A stretch of DNA of 64,000 nucleotides from Lithobates sylvaticus (taxonomy: Eukaryota > Chordata > Amphibia > Anura > Ranidae), in assembly GCA_028564925.1 (NCBI GenBank), contig CM053030.1, forward strand, positions 377,701,833-377,765,832, given 5' to 3'. The notes beneath the pieces were generated by a model. It was not told the DNA's origin. It searched no databases and worked only from the letters and a program-made list of their open reading frames with translations. This document shows, one piece after another, positions 11,814-23,740 of this stretch. A program made the position numbers and the translations under genes. Positions within the stretch are counted from its first letter, which is position 1, and each line of letters opens with the position of its first letter.

Positions 11814-12709
11814 CCTCCAGTTAGGGATGAGCCGAACAACCCCCGGTTCAGTTCGCACCAGAACCTTCGAACGGACCAAAAGTTTGTGCGAACTTTAGAA
11901 CCCCATTAAAGTATATGGGACTCGAACGTTTGAAATCAAAAGTGCAAATTTGAATGGCTAATATGCAAGATATTGTCCTAAAAAGGGTTTGGGGCCCAGG
12001 CTCCTGCCCCAGGGGACATGGATCAGTGCAAATTCTTTTTTTAAAAACTGCTGTTTTTTCGGGAGCACCGATTCTAATGACGATTAAAGTGAAAAATATT
12101 CCTTTAAATATCGTGCCTGTGGGGTGTCTATAGTATGCCTGTGAAGTGGCACGTGTTTCCCGTGTTTAGAACAGTCCCTGCACAAAATGACATTTAACGG
12201 AAAAAAAGTAATTTAAAACTGCTTGCATTGCGGTTTTAATGTAATGTCTGGTTCCGGCAATATGGATGAAAATCATTGAGAAAAATAGCATGGGTAGCCC
12301 GCCTGCTCATTACCAGTCCCTTTGGGTCTTGTACGGATATTAAGGGGAACCCTGTACCCAAATAAAAAAAAAAGGAAAGGCGTGGGGCCACCAGGCCCTA
12401 TATACTCAGAACAGCAGTATACAGGCGGTGCAAATAAGACAGGGACTGTGTAGGTTTGTTGTGTTAAGTAGAATCTGTTTGTAATTTTGAACTGGTACAT
12501 TTTTAAAGTGTAGCTCCAGTCAAAAAATCTATCTTATTTTAAGCTTTTTGGAAAACATAGGGAAGGGTTATCACCCCTGTATAATTTTTTGGGCCGTCCG
12601 TCTTTTTTCATCTCACTTCCTGTTGTCTCCTTCCGTTTGCAAGTAGGAGACGTTTGCAAGTTGGATGTTTGAAAGTAGGGGCCTGCCCTATATGCTCTGC
12701 AGAAATGTG

Positions 12710-13386
12710 GCCCTAAGGTGTTGGTGTTGCCACAAGTTAACACTGTAAGCCCTCAAAGTGACTCTTGTTGGGCTGTGAACCATTATATCAAGAATTGTAA
12801 TTACATGCCATTGTTGAACAGTGGAAGAAAAATTGGGCCTTTGGTGGTGGTGGTGGTGCTGGTGCCACAACACTAAGTCCTCACAGTTACTCTCGGTGGG
12901 CGCGGGAACGGGCCCTGCTTTGAAATATTATATCAAGAATTGTAATTACATGCACCTGTTTAACAAACAGGGGCTGGAAAATTGGACCTTAGGCACCTCT
13001 TGCCACAACACTGCAACCTCTCCCAGATACTCTAGTTGGAGTGCAGGAATGAGCCCTGCTGAAAAGCATTGCATCAAAAATTGTAATTACATGCCCCTGT
13101 TAACAGAGGCTGAAAAATTGGGCCTTAGGTACTGGTGCTGGTGCCACGACACTGCAACCTCTCCCAGATACTCTAGTTGGAGTGCAGGAATGAGCCCTGC
13201 TGCAAAGCATTGCATAAAAAATTGTAATTACATGCCCCTGTTAAACAGGGGCTGAAAAATTGGGCCTTAGGCACTGGTGCTGGTGCAACGATACTGCAAC
13301 CTCTCCCAGATACTCTAGTTGGACTGCAGGAATGAGCCCTGCTGCAAAGCATTGCATAAAAAATTGTAATTACATGCCCCTGTTAA
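12710..13386. repeat. About 140-bp tandem repeat inside the hAT
   Basis: AATTGTAATTACATGCC recurs about every 140 bases (near 12794, 12937, 13078, 13218 and 13359). Between copies are TTGGGCCTTAGG-type and CTCCCAGATACTCTAGTTGG segments. About five units are present. The array resumes at 15906 (ACAGGGGCTGAAAAATTGGG) after the nested TTAA element. Confidence 0.85.
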
Positions 13387-15901
13387 CCGCTTCCCGACCG
13401 CCTCATGTAGATATACGTCAACACAATGGCATGGGCAGGCAAAAGCACGTACCTGTACGTCCCCTTTAATTTGCCTGCCCGGGGGGCGCGCGCGCGCGAC
13501 CCGGTCGGGAGCTCCATGACCACGGCCGCGGGACCAGCGGACCCGATCGCCGCTGGTATCCCGCGATCGGGTTACGGAGCTGAAGAACGGGGAGAGGTCT
13601 ATGTAAACAAACCTCTCCCCGCGCTTCCTACACTGACTGTCAGTGATCGGCGGTTCCCTGTCATCGGGAACGCCGATCAATGATGTCAGACATACAGCCA
13701 CGCCCCCCTACTGTAAAAAAAAAACACAACACGTCACACTGACTCCTCCCCGCCCCCTAGTGGTTAACCCCCTAACTACAACTGTCATTTACATAGGAAT
13801 CAGTGCTATTTTATTTTTGTTTTTTTTATTTTATATTTTTTTTGCTTTTGGGGGGCTTGTTGGGTAGGGGTACTCGGGAGGGACAATAATAGCGGGTGTC
13901 ACGCCTAAATCCGCGCTTTCTGCAGACACGACATTTTCTTTGGGGGGCTTGTTGGGTAGGGGTACTCGGGAGCAGCCGGCTAACTGCATTTGGTTGGGGA
14001 ATGTAAAAAAAAGCTCCTGACTGTTAGCGACTGAATCAAAACGCTACCAAAAAACTGTAAGCGATCGCAGGGATCAGGCCTGACTCTGCGAACGCTGCAG
14101 TTATGTGTGCTTAGTGTTTTGTAAGTGACAGTGATCGATCGATACTGCACTTGGGTGGGCTGGGCGGAGGGGGAAAACGCAGGTGCTAGCAGGTATCTGG
14201 GCTGATCCCGCTAACAATGCGTTTTTGGGAACCCTAAACAGCTGGGGACGCTAGTATAGATCTGATCAGATCAGATATCGATCTGTTCAGATTCTATACC
14301 ACTAAGGGAGGTGTATGCTGCGTGCGTGGGTGTTTGCGGTACTGGCACTAACCCGACGCTGCCTGGGGCGACGCAGACCCTATTTGACTCTAAAACCTTA
14401 CTTATATCACCCGCCGGGCGATCAGGGGGTTAAACCTTTATTAGGTAATAAACGGCGGGTGCTCTGAAACTATAAAAAATAAACTAACTGACCAGCGTCA
14501 CCCGTAACAGTTATATGGTGATCACTGGTGAAAGGGTTAACTAGGGGGCACTCAGGGGGTTAAAACCTTTAGTAGGTAGTATATGGGGGGTCCCTGACCC
14601 TATAAAACGCTGCGGCAAACCTAAATACCTACCTCCCTAACTAGCGTCAACTGTGACACTAATACAGCGATCAAAAAAACGATCGCTTAGTGACACTGGT
14701 GACGGGGGGGTGATCACGGGGTTAAACCTTTATTAGGGGGGGTTCCTAGACCTAAAGGGGGCTAAATCTAACTGCCCTAACAGTTATTAGGGTCACAATG
14801 CACCAATGCAGTTAACAGTAAAAAAAAAAAAAAAAAAAAAACTGCTTTGGTGTCACTGTGACAGGGGGTGCAGGGGGGCAATCGGGGGGGGGGCTGGGGT
14901 GTGAAATGTGTGCCTAGAATGTTCTACTGTTAGTGTAGTGTAGTGTAGTGTAGGTGTTGTGCAACTCACGTGTCTTCTCTCCTCGGCGTCGGTTCGAAAA
15001 GACCGCCACGAGGAGAGATGACCTCACTTCCCCTGGCTCTGTACACAATACAGAGCCAGGGGAAGCATTCCATTGGCTGGGAGCGATCGCGAGGGGGGGG
15101 GCACGAATGAGTGCCCCCCCCTCATCTCCGATCCCTCCCCCAATGTCCCGGACAATTTACAGACACGGGGGCGGGCCCGATCGGCCCCCCACCCGCGTCT
15201 GTTAGGGATGACATCACTTCCTCTAGCCCTGTTTACATGACGGGGCTAGAGGAAGTGTTTCATTGGCTGGGAGCGATCGCGAGGGGGGGGCCACGAATGA
15301 GTGGCCTCCCCCTCATCTCCGATCGCTCCCTCAACGATGCCGACCGCCGCAGTGATTGCTGTATAAATGACAAATGTCCCAAAAATGTGTCAAAAATGTC
15401 CGATGTGTCCGCCAAAATGTCGCAGTCACAATAAAAATCGCTGATCGCCGGCATTACTAATAAAAAAAAAAATATTAATAAAAATGCTATAAAACTATCC
15501 CCTATTTTGTAAACGCTATAACTTTTGCGCAAACTAATCAATAATCGCTAATTGCGATTTTTTTTACCAAAAATATGTAGAAGAATACGTATCGGCCTAA
15601 ACTGAGGAAAAAAAATGTTTTTTTATATGTTTTTTGGGGATATTTATTATAGCAAAAAGTAAAAAATATTGCATTTTTTTCAAAATTGTCGCTCTATTTT
15701 TGTTTATAGCGCAAAAAATAAAAACCGCAGGGGCGATCAAATACCACCAAAAGAAAGCTCTATTTGTGGGAAAAAAAGGACGCCAATTTTGTTTTGGAGC
15801 CACGTCGCATGACCGCGCAATTGTTAGTTAAAGCGACGCAGTGCCGAATTGCAAAAAGGGGCCTGGTCCTTTGGCTGCCAATTGGTCCGGGGCTGAAGTG
15901 G
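13387..15901. mobile_element. Non-autonomous TTAA-target element, 2.5 kb
   Basis: It is inserted in the 140-bp array at CCTGTTAA, leaving TTAA on the left (13383-13386) and TTAG (15902-15905) on the right, one base altered. Its ends are CCGCTTCCCGACC and, inverted, CCACTTCAGCCCCGGACC. TTAA targets are used by piggyBac and Kolobok transposons; the exact superfamily is not settled here. The interior has a repeated GGGGGGCTTGTTGGGTAGGG (13848 and 13940) and a duplicated segment with GGCTGGGAGCGATCGCGAGG (about 15074 and 15265). No transposase frame is present. Its right terminal 300 bp matches the fragment at 20543-20820. Confidence 0.8.
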
Positions 15902-16080
15902 TTAGACAGGGGCTGAAAAATTGGGCCTTAGCCACTGGTGGCGGCACCCAGAATCAAAAATGTTCTTCCAAGCTATCAGCAGGATCATTGAGGAGGAAGA
16001 GGATAGTCAGTCAACATAACAGGACAGTCACTCAGCATCAGCATAGTCAGTCTTGAAGGGATGTGACATTTCAAAATAAA

Positions 16081-19000
16081 TTATTTGGTTACATCAGCTT
16101 TAGGTGCTTGGTAGCTGATGGTGATCCAAGACTGATTAATCTTTATGAAGGTCAGTCGATCAACCAAGTCGGTGGACAGGCGCACCCTGTGATCGGTGAC
16201 AAAGCCTCCAACAGCACTGAATGTCCGTTCCGAAAGAACGCTGGATGCAGGACAGGCCAGTAGCTCAATTGCATACTGTGCAAGCTCTGGCCAGTGATCC
16301 ATCCTCAAGACCTAGTAAGCCAGAGGATTTTCGGTGGGAAAGGTGTCCAAGTCTGACCTTGCCCCTAGGTATTCCTGCACCATGTAAATCAGACGCTGGT
16401 GATGGTTGCTGGAACCGATCATACCTTGGGGCTGGGGACTAAAAAATTGTCTGAACGCATCGGTCAGACGGCCACCTTCTCCACCGCTCCTTCTGTTACT
16501 GACCGAAGCCTCAGCAACTCGTTGTCCAGGACCAGGAGTTTGGAACCTCCCAGTCTCTGGGAACGCGTTGCACAGACCTTTCTGCAAGGCCTCCCGGAGA
16601 TGTCTCTGCTCCCTCTGCGACGGCAAGATAAGGTCCGCAACCTTACCCTTGTACCGTGGATCAAGGAGAGTGGCCAGCCAGTAAGGGTCCCTCTCCTTGA
16701 TCCAAAGAATACGGGGATACTTCCGCAGGCTTTGCAGGATCAGGGAGGCAATGCAGCGTAGGTTAGCTGAGGCATTCGGTCCGGAGTCCTCTGGGTCTGG
16801 GTAAGGACGACATGATCCGCAGCCACCTCCTCCCAGCCACGTACAAGTCCACCGGTTTCTTGGGACTGTAAATCATCCTTAAAAGACTGCTGCTGCTGAA
16901 GCTGAGTGACAGGCTCCACCTTCATGCTGACACAATCCTCCTCCTCCTCCTCCACCTCGTCCTCTTCCTGTGTGATGTGTGGGACAAAAGGAACACTGTC
17001 TGGATAAAGGGGGCCTTGAGAGGCAAGGAAGTCCTCCTCTTCCTGCCTCTGTTCTGCCTCAAGTGCCCTGTCCATTATTCCATGCAGCGTATGCTCCAAC
17101 AGGTGGACAAGAGGTACAGTGTCACTGATGCCTGCACTGTCACTGCTCACCATCCTCGTGGCCTCCTCAAATGGTAACAGGACAGTGCATGCATCCCTGA
17201 TCATGCCCCACTGGTGTGGTGAAAAAAACCGAGCTCCCCTGACCCTGTCCTGGTGCCGTAGTCGCACAGGTACTCATTGATGGCCCTCTGCTGCGTGTGC
17301 AGCAGCTGCAGCATGGGCAACGCTGAGTTCCACCTGGTGGACATGTCACATATAAGGCGGTTCTTGGGGAGGTACAACTCCTTTTGCAGCTCAGCCAGCC
17401 GAGCACTGGCATTATATGATCGGCGGAAATGCACACAGACTTTCCTGGCCTGCCTCAGGACTTCCTGTAAGCCTGGGTACCTGCCCAAGAACCACTGCAC
17501 CACCAGGTTAAGGACATGAGCCGCACAGGGCACATGGGTCAGCTATCCCTGTCGCAGGGTGGAGAGGAGGTTGGTGCCATTGTCGCAAACCACAATTCCT
17601 GGCTTGAGCTGGCATGGCGTCAACCACCTCTCGGCCTGCCCCTGCAGAGCTGACAAAAACCTCTGCCCCAGTGTGGTTCCTGTACCCCAAACACACCAGC
17701 GCAAGCACGGCATGGCATCTTTTTGCCTGTGCACTTGCGTAGCCCCTTGAACACCTATGGAGCACCGCTGGTTCCGAGGAAAAAGAACAGGAAGAGGCCA
17801 TGGAGGAAGAAGAGGAGGGGGTGGAGGAGAAAGGTGTGTCACAACCAGTAGTAGCATTTTGGAGGCATGGTAGCGGAACAACCTCCAACACTACTGCACC
17901 TTGTCTGCATCGTTCCCAGCTGCCAAAAGAGTGACCCAATGGGCCGTGAAAGATAGGTAACGTCCCTGTCCATGCCTGCTAGACCATAAGTCAGTGGTAA
18001 TATGTACCTTACCGCTGACCGCCCTGTCCAGCGAGGCATGGACATTGCCTTCCACATGCCGGTAGAGAGCAGGAATCGCCTTCTGTGAGAAAACGTGGCG
18101 TTTGGGAACCTGCCACTGAGGAACCGCACATTGCACAAACTCACGGAAGGGGGCCGAGTCTACCAACTGAAAAGGCAGCAGTTGAAGTGCTAGCAATTTA
18201 GCCAAGCTAGCATTCAACCGCTGGGCATGTGGATGGCTGGGAGTGAACTTCTTTCGACGGTCCAGCAGCTGGGGCAGGGAAATATGCCTGGTACAATCAG
18301 ACGTCGGTGTACTGCTAGCAGAGTGCCCGCAAGTACTTGGCTGTGACACACCTAATTCTACACCTTCATTCCTCTCAGTGCAGCTTTCAGAGGACTGAAG
18401 GTATAGTGGGGTTGGAGATCCCAGCTGATGAGGAGCAAGGAGAGGTCCGCTTTGTTCTTTGGTTTGGGTCTTTAAGGTATGCTTGCCAACGAGCTGCATG
18501 GCAGGTCAACATATGTCTGGTCAAGCATGTGGTGCCCAAGCGGCTGATGTTTTGGCCACACGAGATACACTTGAGACATATGTTGCAAATAACAGCAGCG
18601 CGATCTGCTGCACTCGTCTCAAAAAAGGCTCACACCAAAGAACTTTTGGAATATTGCGCAGAGGCAGCGCCCTGCACAGGCGGAGCTCTGCGGTGTGATT
18701 CAGTCGGTGTGCTGCCCTTTTGCCTTGTTGGAGATGTGCCTCCTCCTCCTCCTCTCTCCTATTAGGCACCCATGTGGAGTCAGTGACCTCTTCATCCCCT
18801 CCCTCTTCATTACTGGAGCAAACCTGGCAGTATGCTGCAGCTGGTGGAACATGACTGCCAGATTGCTGTCCTTGAGCATCCCCTCTCTCTGCGCTCACGC
18901 TACTGCCTTCCTCTAGCTGGGTATCATCATCAAAGCCTTCAAAACGCTGGGCATCCTCCTGGAGCATGTACCCAACACTGTGTTCAGGGGACTCCTCAGG

Positions 19001-19331
19001 AGGACATGGTGGGTCTAGGGAAGGGGTGACTGATGACATTGAGATGAGGGAAGAGGACGCGTTGGCAGCTGCTTTGCCAGTACCCAGTGCCAGTTGCCAG
19101 TACCCTAAACCTGGGTGAGGAGGATGAGGAGGGCTTGGTCATCCACTCTACCAAGTCTTCGGCATGATGCAGCTCAACACGTCCAACTGCCAAAAATAAG
19201 GACAAGCGTGTCCCATGGCCACGTGCTGATGACGATGCACCGCGTCCACGACCAGCACTGTTGCCTCTAGACACAGAGCCTACTTGCCCTCTTTTATTGG
19301 CTTGTGACTGTCTGCCTCTCCTTCCAGACAT
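16081..19331 (-). pseudogene. BED-type hAT transposase relic
   Basis: hAT transposases cut and paste DNA using an RNase H-like fold. Read on the minus strand from ATG at 19331, the pieces are: a Ser/Arg-rich N-terminus; a BED-finger-like CISCG ... RHMLTCH (about 18510-18590); TTDLWSS with a catalytic Asp (about 17980-18000); VCDNGTNLL with a second Asp (about 17575-17595); CAAHVLNL (about 17510-17530); TRWNS (about 17325); an insertion with a long Glu run (about 16930-16960); and the C-terminal hATC dimerisation motif SSVLSERTFSAVGG (about 16205-16245), ending with TAA at 16081-16083. The frame changes several times (near 19035, 18505, 17890, 17540, 17230 and 16700) and a TAG stands where NPLAYW is expected at 16309-16311. 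Clearly dead. Confidence 0.88.
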
Positions 19332-19383
19332 ACTAATGGCCTGCGGGGAGATGGTAAAACCAGCAATAAGGGGTAGCTTAAGG

Positions 19384-20320
19384 TATATAATGTGCAGGAG
19401 GCACCTACACCCACTGAAACTGTTGCAGATGCCTGTGTTGCACAACAGAACACCAGCAAAAAGGTGTAGCTTCAGGTGTATACTGTGCAGGAGGCACCTA
19501 CACCCACTGAAACTGCTGCAGATGCCTGTGTTGCACAACAGAACTACAGAATAACACCAGCAATAAGGGGTAGCTTCAGGTGTATACTGTGCAGGAGGCA
19601 CCTACACCCACTGAAAATGCTGCAGATGCCTGTGTTGCACAACAGAACTACTGAACAACACCAGCAATAAGGGGTAGCTTCAGGTGTATACTGTGCAGAA
19701 GGCACCTACACCCACTGAAACTGCTGCAGATGCCTGTGTTGCACAACAGAACTACAGAACAACACCAGCAATAAGGGGTAGTTTTAGGTGTATACTGTGC
19801 GGAAGGCACCTACACCCACTGAAAATGCTGCAGATGCCTGCGTTGCACAACAGAACTACAGAACAACACCAGCAATAAGGGGTATCTTCAGGTGTATACT
19901 GTGCAGGAGGCACCTACACCCACTGAAAATGCTGCAGATGCCTGTGTTGCACAACAGAACCACAGAACAACGCCAGCAATAAGGGGTAGCTTCAGGTGTA
20001 TACTGTGCAGGAGGCTCCTACACCCACTGAAAATGCTGCAGATGCCTGCGTTGCACAACAGAACTACAGAACAACACCAGCAATAAGGGGTAGCTTCAGG
20101 TGTATACTGTGCAGGAGGCACCTACACCCACTGAGAATGCTGCAGATGCCTGTGTTGCACAACAGAACTACAGAACAACACCAGCAATAAGGGGTAGCTT
20201 CAGGTGTATACTGTGCAGGAGGCACCTACACCCACTGAGAATGCTGCAGATGCCTGTGTTGCACAACAGAACACCAGCAATAAGGGGTAGCTTCAGGTGT
20301 ATACTGTGCACACACTACAC
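19384..20320. repeat. 104-bp tandem array in hAT subterminal region
   Basis: GTGTATACTGTGCAGGAGGC recurs at exact 104-base steps (about 19476, 19580, 19684, 19788, 19892, 19996, 20100 and 20204), with partial copies at both edges. About nine units are present. Units are nearly identical, differing by scattered substitutions. Open frames through the array arise because one unit lacks stops; 104 is not a multiple of three, so they do not form one protein. The array sits between the transposase start (19331) and the element's right end. Confidence 0.95.
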
Positions 20321-20542
20321 CCACTGTAACAGCACTAGGTTAAGAAGCAAAGCAAAGCTGACACTGTCCCTGCCTATCCTGCACACCAACACACTACAAA
20401 AAGGCCTCTACGCTGGTGGCCTTATATAGTGTGGGTTCGAATCGTAAATAACATGAGTTCGAATCGAACACCGAGCTCATCCCTACCTTCAGTTTTGTTA
20501 TCTATTAACTCAAAATAATTGTTTTTGAATTTTGTGCATTAA

Positions 20543-20820
20543 CCACTTCAGCCACCGAAGATTTGGCTGCTGAATGACCGGGCCATTTTTTGAGATTCGG
20601 CACCCAAACAAAACTGGCGTCATTTTTTTCCCCACAAATAGAGCTTTCTTTTGGTGGTATTAGATCACCTCTGTGGTTTTTATTTTTTGCGCTATAAACA
20701 AAAAAAAGAGTGCCAATTTTGAAAAAAAAAATATTTTGTACTTTTTGCTATAATGAATAGCCCTATTTTTTTTTAAAAAAAAGCAAATTTTTTCTTAGTT
20801 TAGGCCGATATGTAATCTAT
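20543..20820 (-). mobile_element. Terminal fragment of the TTAA element family
   Basis: TTAA (20539-20542) is followed by CCACTTCAGCC, then a segment with CACAAATAGAGCTTTCTTTT and TTTTGCGCTATAAACA, matching the inverted right end of the element at 13387-15901. It is truncated at about 20820, where repeat R1 begins. Confidence 0.8.
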
Positions 20821-20827
20821 ATTGTCT

Positions 20828-21085
20828 ACCCCATATTCATTCACATGGGGGGGGGCAGGACCTGGGGACCTTATTGTTAAAGGGGCTTCCAGATTCCTAT
20901 AAGCCCTCTGCCGGCAGGGTTGTGGGAAAAAGACATTAACATGTGGCCCCCCTGCCCCAAAGCACCCACCCCCCCAATGTTGAGGGCATGTGGCCTGGTA
21001 TGGTTCAGAAGGGGGATGCTCGCTCGCCCCCCCTCCTGGCCTGCCAGGCTGCATGCTCGGATAAGGGTATGGTATACATTTTGGG
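20828..21085 (-). repeat. Dispersed repeat family R1, copy 2
   Basis: It begins CCCCATATTCATTCACATGG and ends CCTGCCAGGCTGCATGCTCGG, the inverse of copies at 5155 and 35870. Moderately diverged; no coding frame. Confidence 0.7.
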
Positions 21086-21274
21086 GGTTTTCATCCTTCC
21101 TTGATGACAAATGCTCTTATAGATCTTTTTTGTTGTAAGAGATCTAATTATGAAGGTGAGGGATATAGACATACAGATTTGGGAGTGTGCCTTTGAATAT
21201 TACCTCATATGTGTTGGAAATCTGATTGAAGATATAATTTGAAGACATTTTTAGAATGGTGTGGACCTTTGTGT

Positions 21275-22163
21275 TAGACTTGTGCACGACGGAAAATTTT
21301 CCTTTGTTTCGTTTTCTTTTCATTCATAAAATACATAATTTCGTTCTGTTATGATCGTTATGTTACGTTAATACATTTTTGGATAATTTGTTATTTCTGT
21401 AGAGTATAGAAATTCTTTATAACTAATACATTTATTTTCTTGTTTAATCATTTTGTTTCTTTATTTATGTATGTATTTATTTTCGTGATAACCATTTGTA
21501 GTTCGGAAAGTCTTTGTTTATTGAATCCATTAACACACACAATGACAATATCTCTTCTCCTATGCTCAAATACAATACAACACCCTTCTCACTCAGTTCT
21601 CAGGAATGCACTTTGCCAGTAATCCAACCTCCAGTGCAAAATTAATCAGCTGATTGGACGAATTTTTGTCAGTTTTTTGTTGGATGCTAGTCTCAAATCG
21701 AAAGTGAAGAGCGTACTTACCACCAGAAAATTTATGGACGACAGAATTCAACGTCAGAAGTGACGTAATGTGTTGAATTGTTTTGTATGTGTTCTTTCAT
21801 TTCTGAGCATGCCTAGTCTTGCTCTTCAGATTTTTTTTTGGGCAGAAAACCGTACTAATGAAAAGAAAAATCAGACTTTGTGGTCACATCAGACAAACAT
21901 TTTGGAGCCTGCACATCCAGTTTTTGTCTGCTGAAAATTCATAATCAGCTGTCAAAAGCAGCATACTAACGATCAGAAAATTGGCAGATCGTTCATCGGA
22001 CAAAATTTTATTTCAGATTTTCTGACCATGTGTATGGGCCTTATGAGTTGACCTTTTGTTTCATTAGACAATTAACGAATTAAGGAATCATGCTGAATTC
22101 ATTCATTAATTATTTTCGTTATAATACATTATGATTCGCTACAAAACTAATTGCACATGTCTA
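21275..22163. mobile_element. hAT MITE with TAGACNTGTGCA ends
   Basis: The ends TAGACTTGTGCA and TGCACATGTCTA are inverted and flanked by a perfect 8-bp duplication CTTTGTGT (21267-21274 and 22164-22171). The interior is rich in TTCGTTA-type segments. A second copy lies at 47119-48462 within a Tc1. Comparing the two shows that this one has acquired another insertion (21658-22042). Confidence 0.88.
21658..22042. mobile_element. Worn Harbinger-like MITE nested in the hAT MITE
   Basis: The copy of the host MITE at 48230-48270 runs GCTGATTGGAC straight to GAGTTGACC, whereas here about 385 bases intervene. The inserted piece ends CATGTGTATGGGCCTTA, like the Harbinger MITE ends, with TTA at the junction. 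Its left end is eroded. Confidence 0.6.
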
Positions 22164-22171
22164 CTTTGTGT

Positions 22172-22559
22172 TTTGGGACTATTATATGAACATATGACAT
22201 GGTTTTATGTGTCTTTATATTTTGGAAAGTTTAAGGTATAGGTATTTGTGTTAGAGTTATCAGTGCTGCACTGTTATTATGTTTTTATTTGTGAACTTTG
22301 GTGTGAAATACTTTCCAGAGCTGGCTAGCTTTAATTCTTTTTGTTATTTGGGTTAGGAATATTTGTGCACACAGTTTTTCTTGTATTATATCACATATAC
22401 TATATTTGTCTACCTGTAAGCAGCCCTAACATCATACCCAACTTTGACTTGACAAAAAAAGAACAAAAACAGGAAAAAAGCACAATTTGGCCATAAAGTA
22501 TGGTAAATTGTTATTATAAATGATAACAAAGCAGTTCTATATTTGAAAAGTAACATTTG
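22172..22559. other. No identifiable feature
   Basis: AT-rich sequence without recognised genes or element ends. Confidence 0.5.
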
Positions 22560-22727
22560 AGGTGAGGTGGGCGCATGTGCGAAGCCTAGCAGCACGGACA
22601 TGCTTTGCTAGAGCTCCGCTCCAGAGGGGACCCTTCTCCGCCGTATACTGCCAGTCCAAGTCCTGCTGACACCCGCAAACACACCAAGGCTTAACGCTGC
22701 TGCGCTGCACCCGGCGCTACCAAAATC

Positions 22728-23740
22728 ATGGTGTTTGGCGGTGCCCTCCCAAAACTCAAGAACACCTCCATAAAGGACACTTTAGCCTGGGCCCCAGCTA
22801 AGATGGCCCCAACACCATCCTCCTCAGGCAATACAGCGTGCTCTGTGAAACATGCACAGGAGCTTCCAGACTCCCAGGGTGAGTCAGATATAGATATAAA
22901 TCTTTCTCAAAATTCACAGCATAGCACTGTTGCCCCCCTAGCTCTGCTTAAACAAATAAAGCGTATACTGCACAAAGCTCTGATACAAACTTCAGACCAT
23001 ATCACAGACAGCCTCACTCGTGAAATTGGAGAGCTGGGGAACTGCACAGCTGAATTATGCCGCATACACACGGCCGGAAATTCGGCCAGCAAAAGACAGA
23101 TGAGAGCTTTTGGTCGGAAAATGCCAGTGTGTGTATGCTCCATCGGACTTTTGCTGGCCGAATTCCATCCAGCAAAAGATTGAGAGCTGGTTTTCAATTT
23201 TTCAGTCGGAAAAAGTTCCGATCGGAAATTCTGATCGTCTGTAGCAATTCCGACACGCAAAATTCCTACGCATGCTCGGAAGCATTGAACTTCATTTTCT
23301 CGGCTCGTCGTAGTGTTGTACGTCACCACGTTCTTGACGCTTGAAAGTTCAGCAAACTTTTGTGTGACTGTGTGTATACAAGCCAAGATTGAGCGGAATT
23401 CTGTAAGAAAAAACATCCAAGATTTTTCAGATGGAAAATCCGCTCGTGTGTACGCGGCATTAGAGATCAGAATGGATGAACTGGAAAATAGTGCTCAAAA
23501 CTACATGACAGAATTTGAAAATCTTAAGGAAGAAAACCTGACCTTGCAATTCAGACTCGAGGACTATGAAAACAGGGCTAGACATTCCAATCTGCATATT
23601 AGGGGCATCCCTGAAACCATAGTAGACCTGTAAGCTGCAATGCTGGCCCTGTTCCAGGAACTTCTACTGGCTATCCCTGTGAAACGTTTGGAAATAGATA
23701 TGGTAGGTTTAGAGAGCCCTAACACCTAAAAAAAAGCTCA
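22728..23740 (+). pseudogene. L1-like ORF1 (RNA-binding protein), interrupted
   Basis: It starts at ATG 22728 (MVFGGALPKLKN), continues to GELGNCTAEL at 23055, is interrupted by a MITE, and resumes at about 23463 with LEIRMDELENSAQNYM, then a heptad-like coiled coil to ENRARHSNLHIRGIPE at about 23570-23610. The ENRARRxNLxIxGIPE motif marks the start of the L1 ORF1 RNA-recognition domain, whose product coats LINE RNA as a trimer. A TAA at 23632 follows, then about 100 more alignable bases (LFQELL). Confidence 0.85.
23058..23459. mobile_element. PIF/Harbinger MITE, TGCCGCATACACACGG ends
   Basis: Inverted ends TGCCGCATACACACGG and CGTGTGTACGCGGCA are flanked by TTA (23055-23057 and 23460-23462). 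It sits inside an L1-like ORF1. The same end type occurs on the palindromic element (35583) and on the coding Harbinger at 59724. Confidence 0.92.

Larger units (their letters stand above)
11822..20485 (-). mobile_element. Long hAT transposon with nested insertion, 8.66 kb
   Basis: The left end is TAGGGATGAGCCGAAC and the right end reads, on the minus strand, TAGGGATGAGCTCGG. The flanks are CCTCCAGT (11814-11821) and CCTTCAGT (20486-20493), an 8-bp target duplication with one transition, as expected for hAT. Inside, left to right, lie unique sequence, a 140-bp tandem repeat, a nested 2515-bp TTAA element, the transposase relic on the minus strand, and a 104-bp tandem array. Without the nested element it would be about 6.1 kb, long for a hAT because of the repeat blocks. 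Confidence 0.85.
22560..23740 (+). mobile_element. L1-like LINE fragment: 5' UTR and ORF1
   Basis: A GC-rich leader (22560-22727) precedes an ORF1 with the usual low-complexity N-terminus and coiled coil. The element stops at about 23740, before any ORF2. It is interrupted by a 402-bp Harbinger MITE at 23058-23459. Confidence 0.75.

Noticed and set aside
13426-15434. Several 70-107 codon frames within the TTAA element
   Set aside because: GC-rich, repeat-driven frames with no motif of piggyBac, Kolobok or any other protein.
19384-20320. CRISPR-like repeat array
   Set aside because: Units are contiguous without unique spacers, and the context is a eukaryotic hAT transposon.
19476-20429. Series of overlapping 64-109 codon frames beginning MYTVQEAPTP
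   Set aside because: They follow the 104-bp tandem repeat, change frame with every unit and cannot form a single protein.
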